DNA from: Lawsonibacter asaccharolyticus
Lineage (GTDB): Bacteria > Bacillota > Clostridia > Oscillospirales > Oscillospiraceae
DNA: 64,000 nt
Assembly: GCA_003112755.1 (NCBI GenBank)
Contig: BFBT01000001.1
Span: 248,001 to 312,000 of the forward strand
Direction of reading: 5' to 3'
Below are positions 1 to 8,055 of the stretch, one piece after another (positions within the stretch are counted from its first letter, which is position 1; every line of letters begins with the position of its first letter). The position numbers and the translations under genes are program-made. The notes under the pieces are model-generated. The model saw only the letters and a program-made list of their open reading frames with translations. It was not told the origin of the DNA and ran no database searches.

Positions 1-719
1 GCCGCGCCCCAATACTGGCCCACCCGGAACAGGCGGGACTGCCTAAAGTCGAAGCTGTCCGGCGCGATATAGTCCTTTGTCCCCATCCCGGTTTTGGGGA
101 TGTCCTGCCAGGAAAAGCGGAACGGCTCCCGGTTGCCGGGGTGCATTTGGCTGTGAAGCAGGGCCAGCCGCGCCCGCCCATCCAGAGCCTCCGAGGGCAC
201 CCCCAGCCGTTTGAGGTTGCCCGTCACATCGGCCTCCACGCGCTCCAGCCGGGGCCGGGCCTCCCCGATCCCCTCGGCGGGGAGCCCAAAGGTGATATAT
301 TTAGAACGCTCGATCCCGTTGTTTGACCGGGCGATCTGGTTTTTTAACATCCCAGTAAATTCGGCCCGGATGCTGTCAAAATCATCCTGGGCCTGGGGAA
401 TGTTGACCTTGTACTTGCTTCTGGAACGGGATCGGCGGTTGATAAAGGAAAGCTGGAACGGTAAAGAGGTATCAAAGTAGTTGAGGAACGAGCTCCACCC
501 GCCGAAAATCGCCGTCTGATCCTCCGTGCTTGCCACGGAATAATTGATGTCCTCATATTCCACGGTTTTGGTGTAGAGCCCGCCGGGGAGCTGGCACACG
601 CCGTCCGGGTGCATCACCAGATAGGGGATCGTCTGCTGGGCGGACAGGGCCGCCCGGTTTTGCCCTTTGCGTTCAGCCCCTGCGGGCCCGCGCCGTGGGT
701 TTCTTTTTGCCTTTTGCAA
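1..719 (-). CDS. VirB4-family conjugation ATPase, CD1110-like, N-terminal part
   Basis: Partial gene running off the left edge; about 240 residues are visible. The translated product contains YLVMHPDGVCQLPGG, NYSVASTEDQTAIFGGW and the segment SNNGIERSKYITFG, which I recognise as the N-terminal domain of the VirB4/TraE-type ATPase that powers type IV secretion in Clostridia conjugative elements. The Walker motifs lie beyond the edge. AAGGAGG sits directly against an ATG at 725, so the TTG at 719 with 6-nt spacing is the better start. The start overlaps the end of the prgI gene in another frame, indicating translational coupling. Confidence 0.85.
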   Translation of the reverse strand, partial: MQKAKRNPRRGPAGAERKGQNRAALSAQQTIPYLVMHPDGVCQLPGGLYTKTVEYEDINYSVASTEDQTAIFGGWSSFLNYFDTSLPFQLSFINRRSRSRSKYKVNIPQAQDDFDSIRAEFTGMLKNQIARSNNGIERSKYITFGLPAEGIGEARPRLERVEADVTGNLKRLGVPSEALDGRARLALLHSQMHPGNREPFRFSWQDIPKTGMGTKDYIAPDSFDFRQSRLFRVGQYWGA

Positions 720-1041
720 TCGCATCCTCCTTTCTCACAGGGCCCCGCTGGGTGAACGGGGCATAGATATTTTCTGTCCGATAGGGCCTCACCCCAGGCC
801 GCAGGAAACGGGCCCGGATCACATTCCTCACCACCTTTTCCAGCGGGAGCCCGTCTTTTTCATACATCGCCAGCAGAAACGCCGGGAGCGCCACGCCCAT
901 CAGCAGGAACATGGCTCCGGTGTTGCCAAGCGTACCACGGGCCAGCAGATAGGACGGGACGCCCACCGCCGCCGCGATCCCGAAGCACGCAAGCTGGCGT
1001 CTGGTGAGGTTAAAGGCAAGTTTGGTCTTGACCTTTGACAA
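673..1041 (-). CDS. PrgI family conjugation membrane protein
   Basis: Small membrane protein (122 residues from the TTG) with two closely spaced hydrophobic segments around residues 17-50, followed by a basic C-terminus. The pattern SKVKTKLAFNLTRRQL is typical of the PrgI family that precedes virB4 in Bacillota conjugative elements, a likely VirB3-like partner. The family's usual beginning (IPYVNVPNDL) is encoded in frame upstream of the TTG at 1041, back to a stop at 1075, with no ATG, GTG or TTG. An AAAGGAG ribosome site precedes an ATT at 1068, so initiation at ATT is likely and the protein is probably about nine residues longer. Confidence 0.85.
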   Translation of the reverse strand: MSKVKTKLAFNLTRRQLACFGIAAAVGVPSYLLARGTLGNTGAMFLLMGVALPAFLLAMYEKDGLPLEKVVRNVIRARFLRPGVRPYRTENIYAPFTQRGPVRKEDAIAKGKKKPTARARRG

Positions 1042-1070
1042 ATCGTTGGGAACATTTACATAGGGAATTT

Positions 1071-1655
1071 TTAATCACTCCTTTCCGGCCCGCCCACCTC
1101 TGGACAAAGTGTCCAGAAGTCGGGCAGGGTACTTTCCACCTCATTCCCCCACACGTCCCAGCCGGGCGGGGACTGCCTTGCAAACAGCTCCACCCTGGGC
1201 ACATCGCCCATAAGGGCCACGATCTTTGCACGGGCCTCCTCCGGCTTTTTGCTGTGCTCCTGTATAGGGGAAATAATAAACTGGTGGACGTTGGCCGCGT
1301 GGCGTTTCGGGTGCCCCCTGGTTGCCAGCAGGCAAATTTCAGCGTTGCCCCTCGTCCAAAAGCCCAGGCCGTAAAACCAGCCCTCAGACTTGCGGTTTTG
1401 TTTGAGCCAGACGAAAGCCACGGACTTATATTGAAAGCCCCACGCCTTAATGAGCCGCAGGGCCTCCGGGAGCTGGGGGAACGTGGCCCACAAAAAAAGT
1501 ACGCTGTCCGGGGCCGCAAGATCGGCCACAGGCAACGCGCACAGCTCGTCAATCCCCATTGTGGGGTAATGCTTCTCCGCCGCCCCCTGGACGGAGCTCC
1601 GCTGATACCGCCAGGGTGGATCGGCATAAATCACAGAATAGTGTCCGATAGTCAA
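1071..1655 (-). CDS. MT-A70 family DNA adenine N6-methyltransferase
   Basis: A 194-residue protein of the MT-A70 class, expected to transfer a methyl group from SAM to the N6 of adenine. The catalytic DPPW motif is at residues 12-15 (YADPPWRYQ), followed by FLWATFPQLPEAL and a GFWTRGNAEICLLATRG stretch typical of the family. It overlaps the preceding DPPY methylase by a few bases. A copy of the element's palindrome is embedded in its last codons and encodes FWTLCPEV. In a conjugative element its likely role is protection from host restriction or self-marking; the target site cannot be read from the sequence. Confidence 0.88.
   Translation of the reverse strand: MTIGHYSVIYADPPWRYQRSSVQGAAEKHYPTMGIDELCALPVADLAAPDSVLFLWATFPQLPEALRLIKAWGFQYKSVAFVWLKQNRKSEGWFYGLGFWTRGNAEICLLATRGHPKRHAANVHQFIISPIQEHSKKPEEARAKIVALMGDVPRVELFARQSPPGWDVWGNEVESTLPDFWTLCPEVGGPERSD
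1099..1117. repeat. dispersed palindrome, copy 1 (TCTGGACA-AAG-TGTCCAGA)
   Basis: Perfect 8-bp arms around a 3-nt loop, inside the 3' end of the MT-A70 gene and just before the prgI ribosome site. The same palindrome occurs at four other places in the element. Confidence 0.9.
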
Positions 1656-2377
1656 ACTCCTTTCCCCCCGGCCGCCACCGCCGCCTGAGCCGCCCGGATG
1701 CGTTCACTGGCGGCGGCATAGTAAGCCGGGGCCGTTTCAAAACAGATAAAGCGGCGGCCCGTGTTGAGGGCGGCAACCGCCGTTGTGCCGGAGCCCGCGC
1801 AGATGTCCGCCACTACCTCGCCGGGCCGGGTGTAGGTCTTGATGAAATACTCGCACAGCTCCACGGGCTTCTGCGTGGGGTGCATAGTGCGCTGTACCGT
1901 GGGGAACGCCAGCACGTTCCCCGGAAAGCGCAAACCGTCCTCCGAGCCACCCCCGGAACGGGTGAATTTCCCGTAGTTGGTGCTGTTTCCGTTGTTTGAC
2001 GTGATCTTTTTATAGGGCTTGCCCTGTTCAAACTGCGGATTGTAAAGCGGGGATTTTTGGTAGAATACCAAAATATTCTCCGTCTTTTTCAACGGGGCTC
2101 GCCTTGCGTTGAGAAAGCCGGTGCATCGGCTCTTGTACCATACCCACTCATAGCGGAGCATGGAGAGGTTGGACGCGCCCAGCACTTTGTCATAGGGGCA
2201 CTGCGCGAAGAACAGCACCGCGCCCTCCGGCTTGACGGCCCATTTCACCGCCTCCCACAGCTCCGGCAAGGGCAACGGCACATCCCAAAAGTTCCGGGTG
2301 GTGCCGTAGGGCGGATCGGTTAAGAGCATATCCACCGAATGACGGGGGAGGGAGCGCAGGCCCTCGATGCCGTCCAT
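1652..2377 (-). CDS. site-specific DNA adenine methyltransferase (DPPY type)
   Basis: A 241-residue SAM-dependent methylase. Catalytic motif DPPY is at residues 21-24 (LLTDPPYGT); the SAM-binding motif (DICAGSGTT) lies near the C-terminus after MHPTQKPVEL, giving the catalytic-before-SAM order of beta-class enzymes. The ATG at 2377 has only a modest ribosome site (GAAGGG). The frame stays open upstream, and homology-like residues (ELTEGLFL) precede this ATG up to the IS copy that ends 44 bp away. The natural N-terminus and promoter may therefore have been removed or altered by the insertion. Confidence 0.85.
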   Translation of the reverse strand: MDGIEGLRSLPRHSVDMLLTDPPYGTTRNFWDVPLPLPELWEAVKWAVKPEGAVLFFAQCPYDKVLGASNLSMLRYEWVWYKSRCTGFLNARRAPLKKTENILVFYQKSPLYNPQFEQGKPYKKITSNNGNSTNYGKFTRSGGGSEDGLRFPGNVLAFPTVQRTMHPTQKPVELCEYFIKTYTRPGEVVADICAGSGTTAVAALNTGRRFICFETAPAYYAAASERIRAAQAAVAAGGKGV

Positions 2378-2510
2378 AAGGAACAGCCCTTCTGTGAGCT
2401 CCGGGGACTTCTGGACACTTTGGTGTGCTCCCCGTCAAGTAGACAATGAAATACTTTACACTTTACGAGCGAATTTCTGCCTGTCCAGTAATATGGAGCA
2501 GACCTGGTCA

Positions 2511-3374
2511 CTACGCGGCCGACAGGCAGTCATGGACCTCCATAGGGGTCCGCACACCCAGGCCGCGCTGGAGGCGGTGGAAGTTGTAATAGGTGATGTA
2601 CTCCTGGATCATCTTGACCAACTGCTCCCGGCTGGTGAACCGCCTGCCATAGTAGCGCTCCCGCTTGAGGATGCCCCAGAAGCCCTCCATGGGGCCGTTG
2701 TCAATGCACTTTCCCACCCGGGACATACTCTGTGTAATGCCAGCTGCAGCCAGCTTGTCATGGAAGATCTGGGTAGTATAGGCGCTGCCCCGGTCGCTGT
2801 GGAGCAGAGGGTGGGCGCCGGGATTGGTCTCCAATGCCTGATCCAGAGTGCGATGGACCAAGGCAGCGTCGTTGGTGTCCCGGATGATAAAGGAGACGAT
2901 CCTTCGGTCACACAGATCCAGGATGGCGCTCAGGTAGAGCTTGCACATGGTATTTCCCGTATAGTAGTGAAACTCCGTCACATCGGTGAGCCACTTTTCG
3001 TTGGGGCGGTCGGCGTAAAATTGGCGGTTCAGTACATTCTCTGCCAGCTGCCGGGGAGAGGATGCCACCCGAGTGCAGCCATGTGGGGCATGTTTTACCG
3101 CAGATTGAATCCCAAGGCAGCGGCAGATACGCAGCGTCCGCTTATCGTTGACTGGCGTATGGTAATACTTGTCCAAATCGTCCCGAATGCGGCGGTATCC
3201 CTTGTCCGGGCTATCCCGGTGGATCTCCTGCACCAACTGGGCGATGCGCTGATTCTCGGCGACGCGGCCCCCGGCTTTCCCGGAGCGCCACTGGTAATAG
3301 CTGGCCCGGGAGATATGCAGTGCACGGCAGGCTGGCCCCACAGGAAATCCCTCGTTTTCCGTACCATAGCGCAC
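2511..3374 (-). CDS. IS3-family transposase OrfB (DDE catalytic part), copy 1
   Basis: A 287-residue catalytic half of an IS3/IS150-type transposase. An HTH_21-like region (GYRRIRDDLDKYY) is followed by a retroviral-type integrase core with the DDE residues in WLTDVTEF, LLHSDRGSAY and NGPMEGFWGILKRE. The listed start is GTG; upstream the frame is open into the end of orfA, and the normal product is probably an OrfAB fusion made by a -1 shift. Confidence 0.95.
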   Translation of the reverse strand: MRYGTENEGFPVGPACRALHISRASYYQWRSGKAGGRVAENQRIAQLVQEIHRDSPDKGYRRIRDDLDKYYHTPVNDKRTLRICRCLGIQSAVKHAPHGCTRVASSPRQLAENVLNRQFYADRPNEKWLTDVTEFHYYTGNTMCKLYLSAILDLCDRRIVSFIIRDTNDAALVHRTLDQALETNPGAHPLLHSDRGSAYTTQIFHDKLAAAGITQSMSRVGKCIDNGPMEGFWGILKRERYYGRRFTSREQLVKMIQEYITYYNFHRLQRGLGVRTPMEVHDCLSAA

Positions 3375-3406
3375 CGCTTCATACTGCTGTTCCTGCCGAA
3401 ACTGCC

Positions 3407-4084
3407 TCAGCGATCCCCCCTTTCCAGCTCTTGCACTTTTTTTCGCAGATACAGTTCCATTTTCAGCAATTCATTCTCCTTCTTCAACCGGGCGTTCTCG
3501 ATCCGCAGGGCCTCATCCCGGCTCCGGGGCGTTTGGTCCGCCAGGCGCTTGCCACGCCGGTCCTCCAATCCCGCGGGACCCAACTCCTGATACTTTTTCA
3601 CCCAGCTCCGCAGCGTCTGTACGGCTACTTGGTGTGCCTGCGCCACCTCTTGGAGCGTCCGGCCGCCCTCCAGACAGGCCAGCACCGCCTCCAGCCGTTC
3701 CTCTATGGTGTGGTCGTTCCTCATGATAGTCCCTCCTCTTTCTCTCTTGGAGTTTCTCTCATGATACGCCTTTACCCAGTCCAATACCAGATTCCCGGAG
3801 CGCAAATGATACTTTTCCGCGATGGCCATAGAACTGCCCTGACCGGACAGGTACTCCTCCGCCACTTGGCGCTTGAAGTCCTCGCTGTACTTCCGTTTGG
3901 AGCGATTCCCATTCTCCTCCAATGCCGAAATTCCCTCCGAGCGATACCGGCTGATCCAACTCTCCATGGTGGAGTGACCCACCCCAGCTCGCCGCGCCGC
4001 CTCTCGCATCCGCAGCCGTCCTGCAAGATATTCCTCCACCAGCGAGACTTTTTCCTCAAAAGCAACTTCTTTTCGTTTGCCCAT
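3407..4084 (-). CDS. IS3-family OrfA with two helix-turn-helix domains, copy 1
   Basis: A 225-residue DNA-binding half. Two helix-turn-helix segments are visible (LRMREAARRAGVGHSTMESW and RTLQEVAQAHQVAVQTLRSW), then a leucine-zipper-like coiled coil near the C-terminus (IENARLKKENELLKMELYL). It is longer than the roughly 100-residue OrfA of many IS3 members, as in IS150-like elements. It ends at 3407 with the slippery A-AAG-GGG-GGA run just before the stop. Confidence 0.93.
   Translation of the reverse strand: MGKRKEVAFEEKVSLVEEYLAGRLRMREAARRAGVGHSTMESWISRYRSEGISALEENGNRSKRKYSEDFKRQVAEEYLSGQGSSMAIAEKYHLRSGNLVLDWVKAYHERNSKRERGGTIMRNDHTIEERLEAVLACLEGGRTLQEVAQAHQVAVQTLRSWVKKYQELGPAGLEDRRGKRLADQTPRSRDEALRIENARLKKENELLKMELYLRKKVQELERGDR
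3414..3423 (-). promoter_or_regulatory. -1 ribosomal frameshift site in IS copy 1
   Basis: On the coding strand the sequence is AAAGGGGGGA, a few codons before the orfA stop. The orfB frame is the -1 frame here and is open through this point, so slippage would yield the OrfAB transposase. Standard mechanism for IS3 elements; the same site recurs at 5896-5905 in copy 2. Confidence 0.7.
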
Positions 4085-4155
4085 CCTGTATTCACTCCCA
4101 ATGTTATTTTCCTGTCTGCTTTATTGGGAGCATACCAAAGTGTCCAGAAGTGCCG

Positions 4156-4878
4156 CTATCGGTCTGTATGGCCTTGCTCCGGGCGGGGCCGTTCCGCCGC
4201 CTGGGGAAAACGGTCAATGACTTCTTTATAGGCCGCCATCTGCTCCCGGATAGAGAGCTGCGGGTAAGCAAAAACCTTGTGCTCGTCGGGAATGTCCTCC
4301 CGCCCGTGATAATGCTCCACAAATTGACTTCCACTGCCTACCACATAGCCCCCGTGGGAAAAGCCGCCGTCCTCATTGATCCGCATATCCCGTCCATACG
4401 CCTTATAATCGAAATAGTCCAGCAGATGATCGGGAATATCAATAGCCTCCATATCCTCCACATAGATGCGGCCCAGGGTTTCATCGTCCTCCACACCGGG
4501 ATAAAATTCGTAGGCGTCCAGGTTTTCCACAAGGTTGATAAGGTCGGCCACGCTGGAGGTGTGTTCGCCGCAGTCAATCACCGCCTCAAACTTCTCCAAA
4601 TCGCTTTTGTCCAGTTCAGAGAGCAGATGGGCCAGATGGTTGAGCTCGTCAATGCTTTCATATTCCCCCAGGCAGGCGTTGAGTTCCGGCAGTCTGCCGT
4701 CATAGTCGGCAATAAAAATTTCCTCATACCGGATATTGTCAATGCCGATCCGTTTCAGCGCCGCCTGTACTTCCTCTTTGGTAGTGGGGAATTTCAAGAG
4801 CGTGCTGGCAAGCTCCCCCTCATTGTATTTCCCCAGGTTGGTGACATACGCCTCAAGGATAGGCTGTTCCTGTTCCAG
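4156..4878 (-). CDS. ardA: antirestriction protein ArdA
   Basis: An acidic DNA-mimic protein of about 240 residues that inhibits type I restriction enzymes, helping a transferred element survive in a new host. The N-terminus LEAYVTNLGKYNEGEL and the C-terminal part rich in Asp/Glu are characteristic. There is no good ATG. A strong GGAGG is followed after 8 nt by CTG (4878), giving the family-like beginning (M)EQEQPILEAYV. A GTG at 4887 touches the ribosome site, and a TTG at 4920 lies inside the IS. The gene is flanked by two IS copies in direct orientation and could be lost by recombination. Confidence 0.88.
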   Translation of the reverse strand: MEQEQPILEAYVTNLGKYNEGELASTLLKFPTTKEEVQAALKRIGIDNIRYEEIFIADYDGRLPELNACLGEYESIDELNHLAHLLSELDKSDLEKFEAVIDCGEHTSSVADLINLVENLDAYEFYPGVEDDETLGRIYVEDMEAIDIPDHLLDYFDYKAYGRDMRINEDGGFSHGGYVVGSGSQFVEHYHGREDIPDEHKVFAYPQLSIREQMAAYKEVIDRFPQAAERPRPEQGHTDR

Positions 4879-4992
4879 TCCAATCACCTCCTCTGGACAA
4901 AGTGGTGTGCTCCCCGTCAAGTAGACAATGAAATACTTTACACTTTACGAGCGAATTTCTGCCTGTCCAGTAATATGGAGCAGACCTGGTCA

Positions 4993-5856
4993 CTACGCGG
5001 CCGACAGGCAGTCATGGACCTCCATAGGGGTCCGCACACCCAGGCCGCGCTGGAGGCGGTGGAAGTTGTAATAGGTGATGTACTCCTGGATCATCTTGAC
5101 CAACTGCTCCCGGCTGGTGAACCGCCTGCCATAGTAGCGCTCCCGCTTGAGGATGCCCCAGAAGCCCTCCATGGGGCCGTTGTCAATGCACTTTCCCACC
5201 CGGGACATACTCTGTGTAATGCCAGCTGCAGCCAGCTTGTCATGGAAGATCTGGGTAGTATAGGCGCTGCCCCGGTCGCTGTGGAGCAGAGGGTGGGCGC
5301 CGGGATTGGTCTCCAATGCCTGATCCAGAGTGCGATGGACCAAGGCAGCGTCGTTGGTGTCCCGGATGATAAAGGAGACGATCCTTCGGTCACACAGATC
5401 CAGGATGGCGCTCAGGTAGAGCTTGCACATGGTATTTCCCGTATAGTAGTGAAACTCCGTCACATCGGTGAGCCACTTTTCGTTGGGGCGGTCGGCGTAA
5501 AATTGGCGGTTCAGTACATTCTCTGCCAGCTGCCGGGGAGAGGATGCCACCCGAGTGCAGCCATGTGGGGCATGTTTTACCGCAGATTGAATCCCAAGGC
5601 AGCGGCAGATACGCAGCGTCCGCTTATCGTTGACTGGCGTATGGTAATACTTGTCCAAATCGTCCCGAATGCGGCGGTATCCCTTGTCCGGGCTATCCCG
5701 GTGGATCTCCTGCACCAACTGGGCGATGCGCTGATTCTCGGCGACGCGGCCCCCGGCTTTCCCGGAGCGCCACTGGTAATAGCTGGCCCGGGAGATATGC
5801 AGTGCACGGCAGGCTGGCCCCACAGGAAATCCCTCGTTTTCCGTACCATAGCGCAC
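4993..5856 (-). CDS. IS3-family transposase OrfB, copy 2
   Basis: Residue-for-residue the same 287-residue DDE transposase as the copy at 2511-3374, with the D, D and E residues retained. Probably expressed as a fusion with OrfA after -1 frameshifting. Confidence 0.95.
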   Translation of the reverse strand: MRYGTENEGFPVGPACRALHISRASYYQWRSGKAGGRVAENQRIAQLVQEIHRDSPDKGYRRIRDDLDKYYHTPVNDKRTLRICRCLGIQSAVKHAPHGCTRVASSPRQLAENVLNRQFYADRPNEKWLTDVTEFHYYTGNTMCKLYLSAILDLCDRRIVSFIIRDTNDAALVHRTLDQALETNPGAHPLLHSDRGSAYTTQIFHDKLAAAGITQSMSRVGKCIDNGPMEGFWGILKRERYYGRRFTSREQLVKMIQEYITYYNFHRLQRGLGVRTPMEVHDCLSAA

Positions 5857-5888
5857 CGCTTCATACTGCTGTTCCTGCCGAAACTGCC

Positions 5889-6566
5889 TCAGCGATCCCC
5901 CCTTTCCAGCTCTTGCACTTTTTTTCGCAGATACAGTTCCATTTTCAGCAATTCATTCTCCTTCTTCAACCGGGCGTTCTCGATCCGCAGGGCCTCATCC
6001 CGGCTCCGGGGCGTTTGGTCCGCCAGGCGCTTGCCACGCCGGTCCTCCAATCCCGCGGGACCCAACTCCTGATACTTTTTCACCCAGCTCCGCAGCGTCT
6101 GTACGGCTACTTGGTGTGCCTGCGCCACCTCTTGGAGCGTCCGGCCGCCCTCCAGACAGGCCAGCACCGCCTCCAGCCGTTCCTCTATGGTGTGGTCGTT
6201 CCTCATGATAGTCCCTCCTCTTTCTCTCTTGGAGTTTCTCTCATGATACGCCTTTACCCAGTCCAATACCAGATTCCCGGAGCGCAAATGATACTTTTCC
6301 GCGATGGCCATAGAACTGCCCTGACCGGACAGGTACTCCTCCGCCACTTGGCGCTTGAAGTCCTCGCTGTACTTCCGTTTGGAGCGATTCCCATTCTCCT
6401 CCAATGCCGAAATTCCCTCCGAGCGATACCGGCTGATCCAACTCTCCATGGTGGAGTGACCCACCCCAGCTCGCCGCGCCGCCTCTCGCATCCGCAGCCG
6501 TCCTGCAAGATATTCCTCCACCAGCGAGACTTTTTCCTCAAAAGCAACTTCTTTTCGTTTGCCCAT
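5889..6566 (-). CDS. IS3-family OrfA, copy 2
   Basis: Identical to the OrfA of copy 1: 225 residues, two helix-turn-helix segments and a C-terminal coiled coil. It ends at the slippery G run before orfB. Confidence 0.93.
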   Translation of the reverse strand: MGKRKEVAFEEKVSLVEEYLAGRLRMREAARRAGVGHSTMESWISRYRSEGISALEENGNRSKRKYSEDFKRQVAEEYLSGQGSSMAIAEKYHLRSGNLVLDWVKAYHERNSKRERGGTIMRNDHTIEERLEAVLACLEGGRTLQEVAQAHQVAVQTLRSWVKKYQELGPAGLEDRRGKRLADQTPRSRDEALRIENARLKKENELLKMELYLRKKVQELERGDR

Positions 6567-6632
6567 CCTGTATTCACTCCCAATGTTATTTTCCTGTCTG
6601 CTTTATTGGGAGCATACCAAAGTGTCCATAAG

Positions 6633-7412
6633 TTACCGGGCCTCCCGGCTTACGGCGGGGGCCGCCCGTTCCTTGCTTTCCTGGGCCTTTGCCAGCTTTG
6701 CACATTCCTCCATTGTCTGCCGGATCGGGGGCCGGGCCGCCTGCTCCAAGTGTTCCAGGCGTTTGAGCGCCCCAGCCGTCCGGCTCTGCATCGCGCACAT
6801 CAGCCGCCGATCCTGCCGAAAGGGGAGCGAGAGCCCACGGGCCAGAGCGCCGGGCCCCTTTGGATCGTCCAGGGCCTCCCGGCCCTGCACCGCCCGGACA
6901 ATGTTTTTCAAGTGCCGCCCGGCCTCGTGGTATTCCTTGCTAGCCGCCTCGATGATGGATAGCGCCCTATCGTCAAAGGCAATATTTTTTTCCAGTTCCC
7001 GGCTGATCCCCTCCAAGGCGGGCCGGATATGCAGAAACTCCGCCGTATGCGCCAGGGCCGACACGCCGCGCTCCCGAAAGGCCGCCAGCGTCTTTTTACA
7101 GCCCTCTACAACTTTTTCTTTCAAGCTGTCCAGCCGTTCCCGCAAGCCATTTGTGACCTTTTCAAGCCCCTCCACCGTCTTTTGGAGGGCCCGCTTCACC
7201 GGGCTTTCCCTGGCCTGGGCCAGCTCCTGCCGCATCACAGCCAGCTCCTCCAATGCGGAATTGAGCTGTTGTTCCAGCCCCGCGATCTGCTGGCACATAG
7301 CCAGCAAATCCTCCCGGCCAGGGGAATTGTGCTGTTTCATCACTTCCAGGAGCTCCCGGACAGCGGGCTCCTCCATCAGCGGGACACTCCGGGGATGTTT
7401 CCGCTTAGACAT
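6633..7412 (-). CDS. DUF6674-like coiled-coil protein of the conjugative element
   Basis: A 259-residue soluble, strongly helical protein. The pattern near the N-terminus (PAVRELLEVMKQHN, then CQQIAGLEQQLNSALEELAVMRQEL) matches what I recall of DUF6674 proteins, which occur in Clostridia conjugative elements; their function is unknown. The N-terminal half has heptad-like repeats. Its start overlaps the end of the DUF4406-like gene by 8 bp. The IS copy 2 insertion lies 11 bp after its stop, so it cut the transcription unit between this gene and ardA. Confidence 0.75.
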   Translation of the reverse strand: MSKRKHPRSVPLMEEPAVRELLEVMKQHNSPGREDLLAMCQQIAGLEQQLNSALEELAVMRQELAQARESPVKRALQKTVEGLEKVTNGLRERLDSLKEKVVEGCKKTLAAFRERGVSALAHTAEFLHIRPALEGISRELEKNIAFDDRALSIIEAASKEYHEAGRHLKNIVRAVQGREALDDPKGPGALARGLSLPFRQDRRLMCAMQSRTAGALKRLEHLEQAARPPIRQTMEECAKLAKAQESKERAAPAVSREAR

Positions 7413-7752
7413 TGTGGCGGCCCTGGCCCTTGACCGTCAAAATCCCCTCCAGGGTGGTGGACGTGATCCCCAGCCGCTGGGCCACCGCAATATCATTTTT
7501 TACCGCTTCATTGATATAGCTCCCGCACACTACCAGCACATGGGAGCGGCGGAGCAGGTCACGGCCCATGTCAATGCCGCTTTTATGCTCCTCCGGCACC
7601 GCGTCATTGAGGAACAAGGGAAGATACATGGCCGGGCAGATAGGCGAGAAGCCCGCCTCATAGACCAAACGGCAGTAGTTCGCCGCCTGTTCTGTCTTTT
7701 CACAGTCATCGCCGCGCCAAGCGGCGGTAATATACGCAAGTGGGCGTTTCAT
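7405..7752 (-). CDS. DUF4406/DUF7768-like protein (nucleoside deoxyribosyltransferase fold)
   Basis: About 115 residues from the ATG at 7752, chosen for its GGAGG at 8-nt spacing; a longer frame begins at 7794. The sequence begins KRPLAYITAAWRGDD and continues with AGFSPICPAMYLP and GIDMGRDLLRRSHVLVVCG. This resembles the nucleoside 2-deoxyribosyltransferase-like fold of DUF4406-type proteins common in phages and mobile elements. The enzymatic activity is not established. It is translationally coupled to the DUF6674-like gene. Confidence 0.7.
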   Translation of the reverse strand: MKRPLAYITAAWRGDDCEKTEQAANYCRLVYEAGFSPICPAMYLPLFLNDAVPEEHKSGIDMGRDLLRRSHVLVVCGSYINEAVKNDIAVAQRLGITSTTLEGILTVKGQGRHNV

Positions 7753-8055
7753 AGTCAAAACCTCCGTTTCCTTATTCATAATGGGTAGGGTCAACCCTAT
7801 CCCCCCGCCCTTTCCCTATCCAGGGAAAGGGGGCGGCTCTGGAGGATATATGCCCCCGCCGCCTTGCCGGGAATAGCACAGCCGGGGCAGGCCGTAAAGG
7901 GCAAGCCGCCGCAAGCGGCGGGCGTTCCGCCCCTTGACGGCCCGCTCCCGGCTGTACGAAAAAAGTACCTGGCGACGGGGGATATATCACCGCAGAGCCC
8001 ATCCCAAGCGCGGGGCACGCACCTCTGGACAAAGTGTCCAGAAGCGGGGGCCCGG
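7753..8055. other. 303-bp gap between the parB-like and DUF4406-like genes
   Basis: No convincing gene. It contains a hairpin with perfect 10-bp arms CCCTTTCCCT/AGGGAAAGGG at 7808-7831, without a T tract, and one copy of the dispersed palindrome at 8024-8042 just after the parB-like stop. Confidence 0.6.
8024..8042. repeat. dispersed palindrome, copy 4
   Basis: TCTGGACA-AAG-TGTCCAGA, perfect 8-bp arms with AAG loop, intergenic just downstream of the parB-like gene. Uninterrupted, so it shows what an empty IS target looks like. Confidence 0.9.

Larger units (their letters stand above)
2421..4137 (-). mobile_element. IS3-family insertion sequence, copy 1
   Basis: 1717 bp with imperfect terminal inverted repeats of about 25 bp (TGGTGTGCTCCC at one end, TGGTATGCTCCC at the other) and two overlapping transposase frames. 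It is identical, as far as can be read, to the second copy at 4903-6619, so the duplication is recent. The flanks are the two arms of the dispersed palindrome, reading CTT on the left and AAG on the right, so there is no direct target duplication; see findings. Confidence 0.95.
4903..6619 (-). mobile_element. IS3-family insertion sequence, copy 2
   Basis: Second 1717-bp copy with the same ends and the same two frames as copy 1. It is flanked by a 3-bp direct repeat AAG (4900-4902 and 6620-6622). That repeat is exactly the loop of the palindrome TCTGGACA-AAG-TGTCCATA into which it inserted, between the DUF6674-like gene and ardA. Confidence 0.96.

Noticed and set aside
2367..7788. Long open frames on the plus strand across both IS copies and neighbouring genes (up to 640 codons)
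   Set aside because: They are antisense to well-supported transposase, ArdA and DUF6674-like genes, have Pro/Arg/His-rich composition typical of GC-rich shadow frames, and lack ribosome sites.
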